In this document: positions 53,133 to 61,980 of the stretch, one piece after another
Numbering within the stretch: the first letter of the stretch is position 1
How the letters are laid out: each line of letters starts with the position of its first letter
Assembly (NCBI RefSeq): GCF_014268785.2
Contig: NZ_JABWRD020000001.1
Location: forward strand, 124,001-188,000
Reading direction: 5' to 3'
Length of the DNA stretch: 64,000 bases
Origin: Pseudomonas shirazensis
GTDB taxonomy: Bacteria > Pseudomonadota > Gammaproteobacteria > Pseudomonadales > Pseudomonadaceae
Notes under the pieces: model-generated
Seen by the model: the letters and a program-made list of their open reading frames with translations, nothing else
Databases searched by the model: none
Told to the model about the DNA's origin: nothing
Translations under genes and position numbers: made by a program

Positions 53133-54440
53133 TTAGCTGGCCGCGTATTTGCCGATGAACTGCGCCGCGATCATCGGCCGGCCGAAGTAAAAACCCTGGA
53201 AGGCAGCGCAGCCCATCGCTTGCAGGCAATCGAACTGGGCTTCGGTCTCAACGCCTTCGGCAACCGTCGATATGTTCAGTATCTCGGCAATTTCAATGAT
53301 CTTTCTGATCAGTTCATATTTGCCCTTGTCACTCTCGATGCCGGCGATAAATGAGCGATCGATTTTCAACTCATCCAGCGGCAGTTCGCGCAGCAGGGCC
53401 AATGAAGAAAACCCCGTGCCGAAGTCATCCAGTGACCACGATATGCCGTCGCTGCGCAGATCTTCCATTTTCATCACGGTTGCCACCAGATCACTGGCAA
53501 ATACCGACTCGGTTATTTCCAGACGAAGTCGATTGGCAGGAATATTAAATCTGTGAACTATCTCTCGAACTTCTTCAACAAAGGTTGACGAGGTCAGTTG
53601 TAGCGGACTGACGTTTACCGACAACTTCCAGTGCTGTGCATCGCTGTGCTCGGACCACTCCCTGAGCTGGCGACAGGCTTGTTCCAGCACCATCAGGCCG
53701 ATGTCGTGGATCAGGCCGCTTTGCTCTGCAACGGGAATGAATTCGGCGGGCGACTGAATGCCGTGTCCGGGGCGATCCCAGCGCAGCAGGGCCTCAGCGC
53801 CGATCACCCGCCCTTGCGCGCAGACTTGTGGCTGCAGGTAAGTGCACAGCTCGCGGCGGGCCAGTGCCCGTGCCAGCGCACTGTGCAGTTCGACCTTGAA
53901 TTTCTGCTCGTCGCGGAATATCGCCAGCACGCCCAGGGTCAGGGCCATGGCGGTGATGCTGTTCAGAGCATGCCCGAACTGGCTGATGTCTGATGGCAGC
54001 AATTCCAGCCGGGTAAAGGTCAAGGGGCTGTTGGCGAAGAACACCAGGCCTGCGAAACATAGGCACGGAAACACCCAGCGCAGGTAGATGCCACTGTTGC
54101 GAAACAGCAGAAAGGCGGCCACGCCGATAGGGATCAGAAACAGGTTGGCCGTGCGTGATGTATCGGCCGTCGCGGAGTCGGCCAGGCTGGCAATCACGGT
54201 AGCGATCAGCAGGCAATGGGCCAAGGCCGGCAGCGCGCGCTGTGTCGGCTGAGTGGCCAGGTACAGGCAGGCCAGGCCAGACAGCACCACCGTGAACAGC
54301 AACACTGCCAGCACCAACATGGTATGGGTCGCGTAATAAACGCCCCATAACGTGCCGTGCAAAATGCAGGCGACGCCGCTGAAGCGAAGGAGCAATTGGA
54401 TGCGTGGCCACTGCGACGTGTCAGGGAACTTGCGAGCCAT
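53133..54440 (-). CDS. Membrane-bound cyclic-di-GMP phosphodiesterase (EAL domain)
   Basis: The 435-residue protein has about six membrane helices in the first 175 residues and a complete EAL domain. Catalytic and metal residues are all visible: GAEALLRW (EAL at about 216-218), SVNVSPLQL, LEITES, LDDFGTGFSS, DELKIDRSFI and VAEGVETEAQ. There is no GGDEF domain, so it should hydrolyse c-di-GMP. The start taken is ATG at 54440 with AGCAGG upstream; the longer frame to 54539 is poor in GC3 and unlike coding sequence. It could affect motility or biofilm. Confidence 0.88.
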   Translation of the reverse strand: MARKFPDTSQWPRIQLLLRFSGVACILHGTLWGVYYATHTMLVLAVLLFTVVLSGLACLYLATQPTQRALPALAHCLLIATVIASLADSATADTSRTANLFLIPIGVAAFLLFRNSGIYLRWVFPCLCFAGLVFFANSPLTFTRLELLPSDISQFGHALNSITAMALTLGVLAIFRDEQKFKVELHSALARALARRELCTYLQPQVCAQGRVIGAEALLRWDRPGHGIQSPAEFIPVAEQSGLIHDIGLMVLEQACRQLREWSEHSDAQHWKLSVNVSPLQLTSSTFVEEVREIVHRFNIPANRLRLEITESVFASDLVATVMKMEDLRSDGISWSLDDFGTGFSSLALLRELPLDELKIDRSFIAGIESDKGKYELIRKIIEIAEILNISTVAEGVETEAQFDCLQAMGCAAFQGFYFGRPMIAAQFIGKYAAS

Positions 54441-54666
54441 CCAACGCCTGCTCGCTTGAATTGATGTGTTCTTCACGTTGGCCAGGTCCACTGATGGAGT
54501 TGCATTACTGCGCGCACTAATAATCATAGACCACGCCACTCGCGGTTACTGCGCATCATGGCCGGTGCAGATGACAAGCACGCCGCTCAAGTGCGGGGTC
54601 GCGCGCATGGTAGCAAACGTTTGCCAGGGATTGATGAATCGCGTGCTGCGCGCCACCTTTATTAAC

Positions 54667-54682
54667 TTGACCAGTTGATCAG
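54667..54682. promoter_or_regulatory. RutR-like operator upstream of the AEC transporter
   Basis: TTGACCAGTTGATCAG matches the RutR consensus TTGACCAnnTGGTCAA at 12 of 14 fixed positions. It equals the reverse complement of the site at 32248-32263 except at one base. It lies 168 bases before the AEC transporter ATG and about 230 bases upstream of the divergent EAL gene. Confidence 0.6.
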
Positions 54683-54808
54683 TTCTGCCGTGGCCCGAGT
54701 AATGGAGGCAAGGGCATCTACTGTTTTGTATCCTCGGCATAATAAATCGCCGCGCGTTGTTGCTTATTCAGTTTATAGTCCCGGGCTGTTGTTATGGAGG
54801 AGGTTTCT

Positions 54809-54853
54809 GTGTTGCGGCGAACGTTGTCAATTTTGCCGGCGGCTGGCCAATGA
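54809..54853 (+). CDS. Putative 14-residue leader peptide of the AEC transporter gene
   Basis: GTG at 54809 follows a very strong GGAGGAGG (54796-54803) by five bases and opens a 14-codon frame (LRRTLSILPAAGQ). It ends in TGA at 54851-54853, overlapping the AEC ATG (ATGA). The transporter has only a weak site of its own, so translation may be coupled through this leader. An in-frame ATG at 54794 would lengthen it by five residues. Confidence 0.45.
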   Translation: MLRRTLSILPAAGQ

Positions 54854-55776
54854 CCAGCGCGCTCATTCTCGCCTTGCTGCCGATTGCCTTGCTGATCATG
54901 CTTGGGTTGTGGTTGCGCCACGCGAACTTCGTCGGCGACGCGTTCTGGCCGTATGCCGAGAAGCTGGGTTATTACGTGCTGCTGCCTGCACTGTTCTTCC
55001 ATAGCCTGGCAACCGCACAGCTGGGCGACCTGCCGGTGCAGGCGATGGTCAGCGTGCTGGTGGTGTCGACCGTGGCCGTGGCTGCGGTGATGGTCTTGGC
55101 GCGGCAGTTGTTCCCGGTCGATGACCCGGCATTTACCTCGCTGTTCCAGGGCGGAGTGCGCTTCAACAATTATGTCGGGGTGACCGCTGCGGCGGGGATT
55201 TTCGGCGCCCATGGCATCGCCTTGGCTGCCATCGCCAATGCTGCGATCGTGCCCACGGTGAATATCCTCTGCGTGCTGGTGTTTGCCCGATATGGCGCGG
55301 GCAGCCGCCCGACCTTGGCCAGCGTGCTCAAGCAGCTGGCGCTCAACCCGCTGCTGCTGGCCTGTGCGCTGGGCATGCTGGTGCGGGTCAGTGGGCTTGG
55401 TATCCCGCCGGGCCTGGCTCCGGCACTGCAGGCGCTGGGGCAGGCGTCGCTGCCGTTGGGGCTGCTGTGCATCGGGGCGGCGCTGCACCTGCGCAGTGTG
55501 CGCGGCTGGCTCAAGCCGATCGGCACTTCGTCAGTGATCAAGTTCGTAGCAATGCCCTTGGTGACGGTGTTGATCTGCCGCTTGTTCGGCCTTGAAGGCG
55601 AGGCGGCGCTGGCGGCGGTGCTGTTCCAGACCTTACCCACCGCGTCGTCCGCCTACATCATGGCCAGGCAGTTGGGCGGTGATGCGCCACTGATGGCGGC
55701 GATCATCGCCGGGCAGACGCTGTTGGCGGCGCTGGCGATGCCGCTGGTGGTGTTGGCTACGACACCGCTGCTGTAG
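54850..55776 (+). CDS. AEC-family transporter
   Basis: The 308-residue membrane protein has ten helices in two halves. Family features: N-terminal LLPIALLIMLGLWLRH, the mid-part QGGVRFNNYVGVTAAAGIFG, and the second half SLPLGLLCIGAALHLR. Members export auxin-like or dicarboxylic/malonate-type anions; the cargo is unknown here. The ATG at 54850 overlaps the leader stop. It has a RutR-like site upstream. Confidence 0.88.
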   Translation: MTSALILALLPIALLIMLGLWLRHANFVGDAFWPYAEKLGYYVLLPALFFHSLATAQLGDLPVQAMVSVLVVSTVAVAAVMVLARQLFPVDDPAFTSLFQGGVRFNNYVGVTAAAGIFGAHGIALAAIANAAIVPTVNILCVLVFARYGAGSRPTLASVLKQLALNPLLLACALGMLVRVSGLGIPPGLAPALQALGQASLPLGLLCIGAALHLRSVRGWLKPIGTSSVIKFVAMPLVTVLICRLFGLEGEAALAAVLFQTLPTASSAYIMARQLGGDAPLMAAIIAGQTLLAALAMPLVVLATTPLL

Positions 55777-55907
55777 CGCTGGGTCGCTCAGCCAGAACTG
55801 TTCAGCGTGGCTAGGGTCTCTATGCCAACTTGTCGGCAATCACGTCTTTATCGCAGTCGCGCGGGCTCAGGCCTGGGTGGCTGCGGACACCTTTAGGAAT
55901 CAATGGA

Positions 55908-56828
55908 ATGGCTGGCAGCAGTTTTTTTGCTTTGTTGGATGATATCGCGGCGTTGCTCGATGACATTGCGCTGATGAGCAAGGTCGCGGCGAAGAAGTCG
56001 GCGAGTGTGCTCAGCGATGACCTGGCGGTGAACGCCGAGCAGGTCACCGGCATGAAGGCCGATCGTGAACTGCCGGTGGTATGGGCGGTATTCAAGGGCT
56101 CGTTGAAGAACAAGGCGATCCTGGTGCCGTGCGCATTGATCCTCAGCGCGTTGTTGCCGGCCGCGATCAAGTGGCTGTTGATGCTGGGCGGGATCTACCT
56201 GTGCTATGAGGGCTATGAGGCAATCAAGGACAAGCTTTCGCGTGGAGGCGATGAAGCAGCGGACGCTGAACACAAGCCTGTGCCGAAAACCCCGCAAGCG
56301 CTGGCCGAGTACGAGCAGCGCAAGATCAAGGGCGCGATCAAGACCGACTTCATCCTCAGTGCCGAAATCATCGTCATCACCCTCAACGTGGTTGCCGATG
56401 CGCCTCTGTATCAGCAGATCATCACTTTGGTGGTGATCGCGCTGGCGATGACGGTCGGCGTATATGGCCTGGTCGCCGGCATCGTACGCATGGATGACGC
56501 AGGCTTTGCGCTGGCGAAGTCGAAAGCTCAGGGCGCGTGGGGCACATTCGTCAAGAAATTCGGGCGCGGCCTGGTGGCTGCGGCGCCGTTCCTGATGAAG
56601 GCCTTGTCGTGGATCGGCACGCTGGCGATGTTTCTGGTCGGCGGCACCTTCGTTGCCGAGGGTATCCAGCCGCTTGAACACCTGATCGAGGCCCTGGTTA
56701 GCGCGAGCGCGGGCTGGGGCGCGGTGGCGAAATTGGGCCTGTACGGTGTGGTTGGCGCGATCACCGGCTTTGTCGCTGCGGTGGTCGTCGGCGGGGTATC
56801 GCGGGTACGCAAACTGGCGAGCAACTGA
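55908..56828 (+). CDS. DUF808 (YedI-like) inner-membrane protein
   Basis: The 306-residue protein starts MAGSSFFALLDDIAALLDDIALMSKVAAKKSASVLSDDLAVNAEQV, the conserved DUF808 N-terminus, and has about six membrane helices (for example NKAILVPCALILSALLPAAIKWLL). The ATG at 55908 fits that start, with AGGA a few bases upstream. Its length is usual for the family. Function is not known. The 131 bases before it contain nothing recognisable. Confidence 0.9.
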   Translation: MAGSSFFALLDDIAALLDDIALMSKVAAKKSASVLSDDLAVNAEQVTGMKADRELPVVWAVFKGSLKNKAILVPCALILSALLPAAIKWLLMLGGIYLCYEGYEAIKDKLSRGGDEAADAEHKPVPKTPQALAEYEQRKIKGAIKTDFILSAEIIVITLNVVADAPLYQQIITLVVIALAMTVGVYGLVAGIVRMDDAGFALAKSKAQGAWGTFVKKFGRGLVAAAPFLMKALSWIGTLAMFLVGGTFVAEGIQPLEHLIEALVSASAGWGAVAKLGLYGVVGAITGFVAAVVVGGVSRVRKLASN

Positions 56829-56839
56829 TCGAACTGGTA

Positions 56840-56872
56840 CCGCTCCAGCAGGGTTCATCCTGACTGGAGCGG
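56840..56872. terminator. Bidirectional hairpin between DUF808 and tsx-like genes
   Basis: CCGCTCCAG ... CTGGAGCGG is a perfect nine-pair stem with a 15-base loop that itself holds AGG/CCT. It separates two convergent genes. Confidence 0.65.
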
Positions 56873-56896
56873 ACTCATACGGCGCGCCTGATCAGA

Positions 56897-57679
56897 TCAG
56901 AAGTGCACCTTGACCAGCAGGCTGGCGGTGTTCTGGTCGGTGGTGAAACCGTCGGAATCCTTGATCCCGTATTTGTTCTTCCAGTAGTCGTACTCGATAC
57001 CCACGTACAACTGCTTCTCGCCCAGATGCATTGCCTTGCCCAGGTCGTATTTGATCTGTGGGTTGAAGTGCAGGTTGGCGTGGTAGGTGCCACGACGGTT
57101 CTGGTCGTTGTCGACTACCCAGTCCATGAAGCCGTCGATCAACACATCCGAAGAGCCGACCGGTATGGTGTACGCCCACACCGGGGTGATCTGCCAGACG
57201 TTGTCGCCGGCGCGGCTGCCGTCGGTGGTGCGCTGGTAGAAGTTCAGCTGGAAGTAATCGAAGCCTGGGATATCCAGATCGAAGCCAGGGCCGATCAGGT
57301 ACGACTCGCTGTCGCCTTCACCAAACTCGTAGGTCATCGCCAGCAGCACGTCCTTGACCGGGCCGAAGGCGATCTTCTGGTCGAGTATCTTGCCCAACGA
57401 CAGGCGCGGGCTGATCTCACCGTAGTAAGTGTTGGGGCCGTTGCCGGCGTCCTTTTTACCCTGGTAGAAAATCTTGTCGACAAACACGAAGTTGTCGCCG
57501 TACTTCCAGCCGTCAGCGTGCTCGAAAGTGAAGGTCTGCTGGATTTCCGGGTTGACCTTGAAGTTCTTGCCCCACAGGTAGGTCAGGCTGTTGCTTTGCC
57601 ACTGCAGCAGGTCACCGGCGAAGGTGGCCCCGGAGGCCAGCAGGCTGCCGGCGAGGATCAGGCTGTTGATGGTACGCAT
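56897..57679 (-). CDS. Tsx-type nucleoside-specific channel-forming outer membrane protein, copy 1
   Basis: The 260-residue protein has a signal peptide (LILAGSLLASGATFAG) and a 12-strand barrel pattern ending in aromatic Phe (LLVKVHF), as Tsx/OmpK porins do. Shared motifs with copy 2 include SLTYL(W/Y)GK(N/D)FKVNP, FVDKIFY and NVWQITP. Nucleoside or nucleobase uptake is the likely role and fits the purine block next to it. It is 356 bases downstream of copy 2, in the same direction. Confidence 0.88.
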   Translation of the reverse strand: MRTINSLILAGSLLASGATFAGDLLQWQSNSLTYLWGKNFKVNPEIQQTFTFEHADGWKYGDNFVFVDKIFYQGKKDAGNGPNTYYGEISPRLSLGKILDQKIAFGPVKDVLLAMTYEFGEGDSESYLIGPGFDLDIPGFDYFQLNFYQRTTDGSRAGDNVWQITPVWAYTIPVGSSDVLIDGFMDWVVDNDQNRRGTYHANLHFNPQIKYDLGKAMHLGEKQLYVGIEYDYWKNKYGIKDSDGFTTDQNTASLLVKVHF

Positions 57680-58035
57680 CGCGTGTGTCGCTCCCTTGAT
57701 TCGGATCTGTTGTCAGCGCTCGGTGGTGGCGCTGTTTTTGTCTTTTGAGTCAGCTTTTTTCGATTGACCACAGCTGTTTGGCAAGAGCTGCGCCAACTTT
57801 TATCGTTGGTCGCAATCTTCCTGCTCGACGTCTTGCTGAACGGCTGAAAACGGTCCTGTACGGCTGGCAACACGCAGACCAACCACCCGAATTCATTGAC
57901 TGAGCGGTCAGTAAACGCGGGCAGAAATCATTCTGCCCTGAGCGAGGGGGCGCGCAGATTACTCACTTGCGCGCTGCGCCTCAAGTGCTCCGTCCTGGAG
58001 CACGTGGAACCAAAGTTGGGCGTTCGGTCAGCTTC
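57680..58035. other. Intergenic region between the two tsx-like genes
   Basis: No gene is seen here. It contains TTGACTGAGCGGTCAGTAA (57896-57914, described separately) and a hairpin GTGCTCC-GTCCT-GGAGCAC (57985-58003), which could end the transcript of copy 2. The promoter of copy 1 must lie in the stretch nearer 57680. Confidence 0.6.
57896..57914. promoter_or_regulatory. TetR-type inverted repeat upstream of tsx copy 1
   Basis: TTGACTGAGCGGTCAGTAA contains TGAC-N6-GTCA, the spacing of RutR sites (TTGAC-N6-GTCAA), but the inner bases differ from the two stronger sites. It lies 217 bases before the tsx copy 1 ATG. Weak evidence for TetR-family control. Confidence 0.35.
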
Positions 58036-58821
58036 TCAGAAATGCACCTTGACCAGCGCACTGGCCACGCTCTGGTTGCTGTCCAGATTGCCGCGGCTGT
58101 CGATGCCGTACTTGTCCTTCCAGTAGCTGTACTCAAAGCCGACATACAGCTGCTTGGCACCGTAGTTGAGGGCTTTGCCGAGGTCGTATTTGACCTGTGG
58201 GTTGACGTGCAGGTTGGCGTGGTAGGTGCCGCGGCGGGTCTGGTCATTGTCGACCACCCAGTCGATGTAGCCATCGATGAGTACATCCGAGCGGCCTACC
58301 GGGATGGTGTAGGACCAGGCCGGGGTTATCTGCCAGACATTGTCACCGGGGCGGCTGCCCTCGGTGTTGCGCAGATAGAAATTGAGGGTGAAGTAGTTGA
58401 AGCCGGGTACCGCCAAGTCAAAGCCAGGGCCGATCAGGTAGGCTTCGTTGTCGCCCTCGCCACGCTCGTAGGTCATGGCCAGCAACACGTCCTTGACCGG
58501 GCCGAAGGCAAAGCTCTGGCCGGTGATCTTGCCCAGCGACAGGCGTGGGCTGAACTCGCCGTAGTAGGTGTTGGCGCCTTTGCTGGCATCGGCCTTGCCG
58601 TTGTAGAAGATCTTGTCGACGAACAGGAAGGTGTCGCCGTACTTCCATTTGTTGGCGTGCTCGAAGGTCACCGTCTGCTGGATATTCGGGTTGACCTTGA
58701 AATCCTTGCCGTACAGGTAGGTCAGGCTTTCGCCGTGCCACTGCAGCCATTCGCCGGCGTGGACGGGGACAGTCGCCAGCAGGCTGCTGCCGAGCAAGAG
58801 GGACGAGGTAATGCGCTTCAT
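58036..58821 (-). CDS. Tsx-type nucleoside-specific channel-forming outer membrane protein, copy 2
   Basis: The 261-residue protein has a signal peptide (SSLLLGSSLLATVPVHAG) and is very similar to copy 1 throughout, including the end LVKVHF. ATG at 58821 gives the signal sequence directly. It lies between copy 1 and the NCS2 permease, all in the same direction. The two copies look like a tandem duplication that has diverged. Confidence 0.88.
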   Translation of the reverse strand: MKRITSSLLLGSSLLATVPVHAGEWLQWHGESLTYLYGKDFKVNPNIQQTVTFEHANKWKYGDTFLFVDKIFYNGKADASKGANTYYGEFSPRLSLGKITGQSFAFGPVKDVLLAMTYERGEGDNEAYLIGPGFDLAVPGFNYFTLNFYLRNTEGSRPGDNVWQITPAWSYTIPVGRSDVLIDGYIDWVVDNDQTRRGTYHANLHVNPQVKYDLGKALNYGAKQLYVGFEYSYWKDKYGIDSRGNLDSNQSVASALVKVHF

Positions 58822-58843
58822 GTCGTGATTCCCGGACTTATTG

Positions 58844-58862
58844 TTTTTTTTTGGGGTTTTTT
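58844..58862 (-). other. Homopolymer tract in the tsx copy 2 leader
   Basis: On the minus strand the leader reads A6-C4-A9 (T9, G4, T6 on the plus strand), starting 23 bases before the ATG. Such tracts are rare in this high-GC genome. It could enhance ribosome access or vary in length. Confidence 0.5.
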
Positions 58863-58946
58863 CGGCGCAAGGGCGCCCCGAGCGGCCCATTCCGGCGGGC
58901 CGACGGTGTAGCGGTACTGCGTGAGCGTGAGAGCGTTGAAATCAAC

Positions 58947-58969
58947 GGGGTAGCCAGCCTGGCCACCCC
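58947..58969 (-). terminator. Hairpin after the NCS2 permease gene
   Basis: On the minus strand GGGGTGGCCA-GGC-TGGCTACCCC (one mismatch pair) follows the permease stop and is trailed by GTTGATTT. Confidence 0.6.
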
Positions 58970-58975
58970 GTCGAC

Positions 58976-60331
58976 TCAATGTTGGTGACAGGCGTCGTTG
59001 TGCGCCGCCCGGTCAGCACCACCGAGGATGTTGAACAGCACGTTGAGCACCAGGGCACAGACCGTGGCCATGGCAATCCCGCTATGGGTGATCGGTTCCA
59101 TCCACTGCGGCATCTGCGCGAAGAACTCCGGCTTGACCACCGGGATCAGGCCAAAGCCGACACTCACCGCAACCAGCAACTGGTTGCGCCGATCGGAGAT
59201 GTCTGCTTCCTGGAGGATCTTGATCCCGGTGGCGGTAACCATGCCGAACATGGCAATCGACGCACCGCCAAGCACGGCCGGTGGAATCGAGGCGATCAGG
59301 TACGCCGCCTTGGGTAGCAGGCTGAGGCCGATCAGCATGGCCCCGGCCATTACCGTGACGTAGCGGCAACGCACGCCGGTCATCTGCACCAGGCCGATGT
59401 TCTGGGCGAACGAGGAGTGGGTGAAAGTATTGAAGAAACCGGCGATGAACGACGCACCGGCATCGCACAACAGACCCCGGCGCAACATGCCCGGGGTTAC
59501 TTCGCGATCAGTCACCTTGCCCAGGGCGAGGAACATGCCGGTGGACTCGACGAAGATGATCACTACTACCAGGCACATCGACAGGATCGGCGCAAGGCTG
59601 AAGGTCGGCATGCCGAAGTGCAGCGGCGTGACCACTTGCAGCCATGGCGCAGCGCCCAGCCCGGACAGGTCGACCATGCCGATCGAGCCGGCGACGATGT
59701 AGCCCAGGCCCATCCCAACCAGCACCGACACGTTGACCCAGAAGCCACGCATGAAGCGGTTGATCAGCAGGATCACGGCCAGCACCAGGCCGGCCACCAT
59801 CAAGTAGATCGGCGCGCCGAAGGTCTCCGCCTGCTGGCCACCACCGGCCCAGTTGACCGCCACCGGGAACAACGACAAGCCGATCGAAGTAATCACCGTG
59901 CCGGTGACCAGCGGCGGGAAGAAGCGCACCACCTTGGACATGAACGGTGCGATCAGCATGCCGAAGAAACCGGCGGCGATGGTCGCACCAAAGATGCCCT
60001 GCAGGCCCACGCCGGGCATGCCGGCCATGGCCACCATGCTGCCGACTGCGGCAAAGCTTGCGCCCATCATCACCGGCATGCGAATGCCGACCGGGCCGAT
60101 ACCGAACGATTGGATAATTGTGGCAACGCCTGCGACCAGCAGGTCAGCGTTGATCAGGAAGGCGACTTCTTCACGCGACAGGCCAGCGGCCTGGCCGATG
60201 ATCAGCGGCACGGCGATCGCACCGCCGTACATCAGCAGCACGTGTTGCAGACCCACCAGGATCAGCTGAAACAGGGGCAGGGGCTGTCGTGGCGGCGCAA
60301 CAGGGATGTACGCCTTGGATGACTCTGACAT
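58976..60331 (-). CDS. NCS2-family xanthine/urate permease
   Basis: The 451-residue nucleobase-ascorbate transporter has about 14 helices. The QH pair of helix 1 (LVGLQHVLLMYGGA) and the NAT signature QNIGLVQMTG are present. Its place beside puuD, allA, uraD and puuE points to urate or xanthine uptake (UacT-like). It is 192 bases downstream of puuD and ends with its own terminator. No TTGTATACAA was found in front of it. Confidence 0.92.
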   Translation of the reverse strand: MSESSKAYIPVAPPRQPLPLFQLILVGLQHVLLMYGGAIAVPLIIGQAAGLSREEVAFLINADLLVAGVATIIQSFGIGPVGIRMPVMMGASFAAVGSMVAMAGMPGVGLQGIFGATIAAGFFGMLIAPFMSKVVRFFPPLVTGTVITSIGLSLFPVAVNWAGGGQQAETFGAPIYLMVAGLVLAVILLINRFMRGFWVNVSVLVGMGLGYIVAGSIGMVDLSGLGAAPWLQVVTPLHFGMPTFSLAPILSMCLVVVIIFVESTGMFLALGKVTDREVTPGMLRRGLLCDAGASFIAGFFNTFTHSSFAQNIGLVQMTGVRCRYVTVMAGAMLIGLSLLPKAAYLIASIPPAVLGGASIAMFGMVTATGIKILQEADISDRRNQLLVAVSVGFGLIPVVKPEFFAQMPQWMEPITHSGIAMATVCALVLNVLFNILGGADRAAHNDACHQH

Positions 60332-60523
60332 GCAGCACCTCGAGTTTTGTTTTTATTCTCGGATCCAAGCGGTCAACCTGCAGCGCCAGGCTTTGGGTAA
60401 AAGCCATGGGTTCACGCTACGGGTTTGCGCTCGATGCTTGCTTGTTGCGTAGTGCGCATGGCGCAGGCGTGCCCTGCACAGGGAGTGATCCCGGTGCAGC
60501 AGCAAGCCTGGCGATGCGTGGGG

Positions 60524-61849
60524 TCAGTTGACGGGAGCACCCTTGGCGATCCAGTCACCGACCAGTTTGCGTTCTTCAACGGTCATCTGGGTGATGTTGC
60601 CCAACGGCATGATCTGGCTGGCAACCGCTTGCGCCTGAATGCGCGCGGCCTGGGCCTGGATCTGCTGCGGGGTATCGAACACCACGCCGCCTGGCGCCGT
60701 GCTGAACAGTGGGCTGGTCGGCTTGGACGAATGGCACACGGTGCAGCGTTCCTGGATCACGTTGTGAATCGTGTCGAAGGTTTCACCAGACTGGGCTGCG
60801 GCCTGGGCCGGAGCCTGTGCAGCAGCGGCCGGTGCTTCAGCCGCCTTGGCCGCATCGGCAGCACGCTGTTCGGCAGCGGTCTTGCCGCCTACGGCCGTGG
60901 CTGGCAGCGGTTGATACTCGATCTTCGCCGCAGCCTGCTCAGGAGTAGTTGGCAAAGGTTTAGGGCCTGTGACATAGGCCAGGCAGATCATCGCCAGAGC
61001 GCCGACGGGCAAGGTCCAGGCGTACTTGTTGCTGTCGTGGCGGGTGTTGAAGTAGTGACGGATCAATACCGCAGCCACTGCGATCCCGGCCAGGATCAAC
61101 CAGTTGTACTGGCTGCCGTAGGTGCTCGGGAAGTGGTTGCTGATCATGATGAACAGCACCGGCAGGGTGAAGTAGTTGTTGTGCCGCGAGCGCAGCAGGC
61201 CTTTGGCCGGCAGCAGCGGGTCGGGCGTCTGGTTGGCTTCGATCGCCGCGACCAGCTGGCGCTGGGCCGGCATGATGATGCGGAACACGTTACCGACCAT
61301 GATGGTGCCGATGATCGCACCGGTGTGCAGGTATGCACCACGGCCGCTGAACACCAGGCTGAAGCCCCAGCATGCGGCGATGATCAGCACGAACAGCACG
61401 CCGCCGAGCAGGGCAGGGCGCTTGCCCAATGGTGAGTCACAGAGAATGTCGTAGATGAACCAGCCGGCTACCAACGAACCGATACCGATGGCCACGCCTT
61501 CGGCGCCGCTCAGCGAACTGCCTGGGGCGAGCAGGTACAGGGTCGGGTTCCAGTAGAACACCACGCACAGCAGGGCGATCCCGGACATCCAGGTGAAGTA
61601 GGCTTCCCATTTGAACCAGTGCAGGTTCTCGGGCATTTTCGGCGGCGCCAGCTTGTACTTCTCCAGGTGGTAGATACCACCACCGTGGATGGCCCAGAGA
61701 TCACCCGACAACCCATCGCGCGGGTTGCTGCGGTTAAGGTGGTTCTCCAGCCAGACGAAGTAGAACGATGCACCGATCCAGGCAACGCCTGTGATCATGT
61801 GAACCCAGCGAATGCTCAGGTTCAGCCATTCGTGAAGGTGTGCTTCCAC
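60524..61849 (-). CDS. puuD: Membrane-bound urate oxidase with cytochrome c domain (PuuD)
   Basis: The 441-residue protein has a membrane part with about eight helices of the DUF989/PuuD type (HEWLNLSIRWVHMITGVAWIGASFYFVWLE, LHWFKWEAYFTWMSG), an Ala-rich linker at about 320-350, and a C-terminal cytochrome c domain with CTVCH near residue 370 and a likely axial Met in QIMPLGN. PuuD oxidises urate to 5-hydroxyisourate and passes electrons through its heme c, so it needs the ccm system encoded 35-40 kb upstream. It is first after allA in the leftward block. Confidence 0.93.
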   Translation of the reverse strand: MEAHLHEWLNLSIRWVHMITGVAWIGASFYFVWLENHLNRSNPRDGLSGDLWAIHGGGIYHLEKYKLAPPKMPENLHWFKWEAYFTWMSGIALLCVVFYWNPTLYLLAPGSSLSGAEGVAIGIGSLVAGWFIYDILCDSPLGKRPALLGGVLFVLIIAACWGFSLVFSGRGAYLHTGAIIGTIMVGNVFRIIMPAQRQLVAAIEANQTPDPLLPAKGLLRSRHNNYFTLPVLFIMISNHFPSTYGSQYNWLILAGIAVAAVLIRHYFNTRHDSNKYAWTLPVGALAMICLAYVTGPKPLPTTPEQAAAKIEYQPLPATAVGGKTAAEQRAADAAKAAEAPAAAAQAPAQAAAQSGETFDTIHNVIQERCTVCHSSKPTSPLFSTAPGGVVFDTPQQIQAQAARIQAQAVASQIMPLGNITQMTVEERKLVGDWIAKGAPVN

Positions 61850-61900
61850 AGTATGTACCTCTTGCCGATCACCAGCTTGAACGCTGCACGCGACCTTGCG

Positions 61901-61938
61901 CGCGATAAGCAGGCTGCGAGGGCAGCAGGTTTATCGCG
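61901..61938. promoter_or_regulatory. Inverted repeat upstream of puuD
   Basis: CGCGATAA (61901-61908) and TTATCGCG (61931-61938) are perfect eight-base arms. Between them GCTGC/GCAGC can extend the stem. It lies 52-89 bases before the puuD ATG and could be an operator or an mRNA hairpin. Confidence 0.45.
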
Positions 61939-61980
61939 ACACCGAGTATTTCATGCAGGCCGTGGATGACCGACCTTTTC

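Noticed and set aside
58844..58862. Calling the homopolymer tract a phase-variation switch
   Set aside because: It lies in the leader, not the coding frame, and nothing in one sequence shows length variation.
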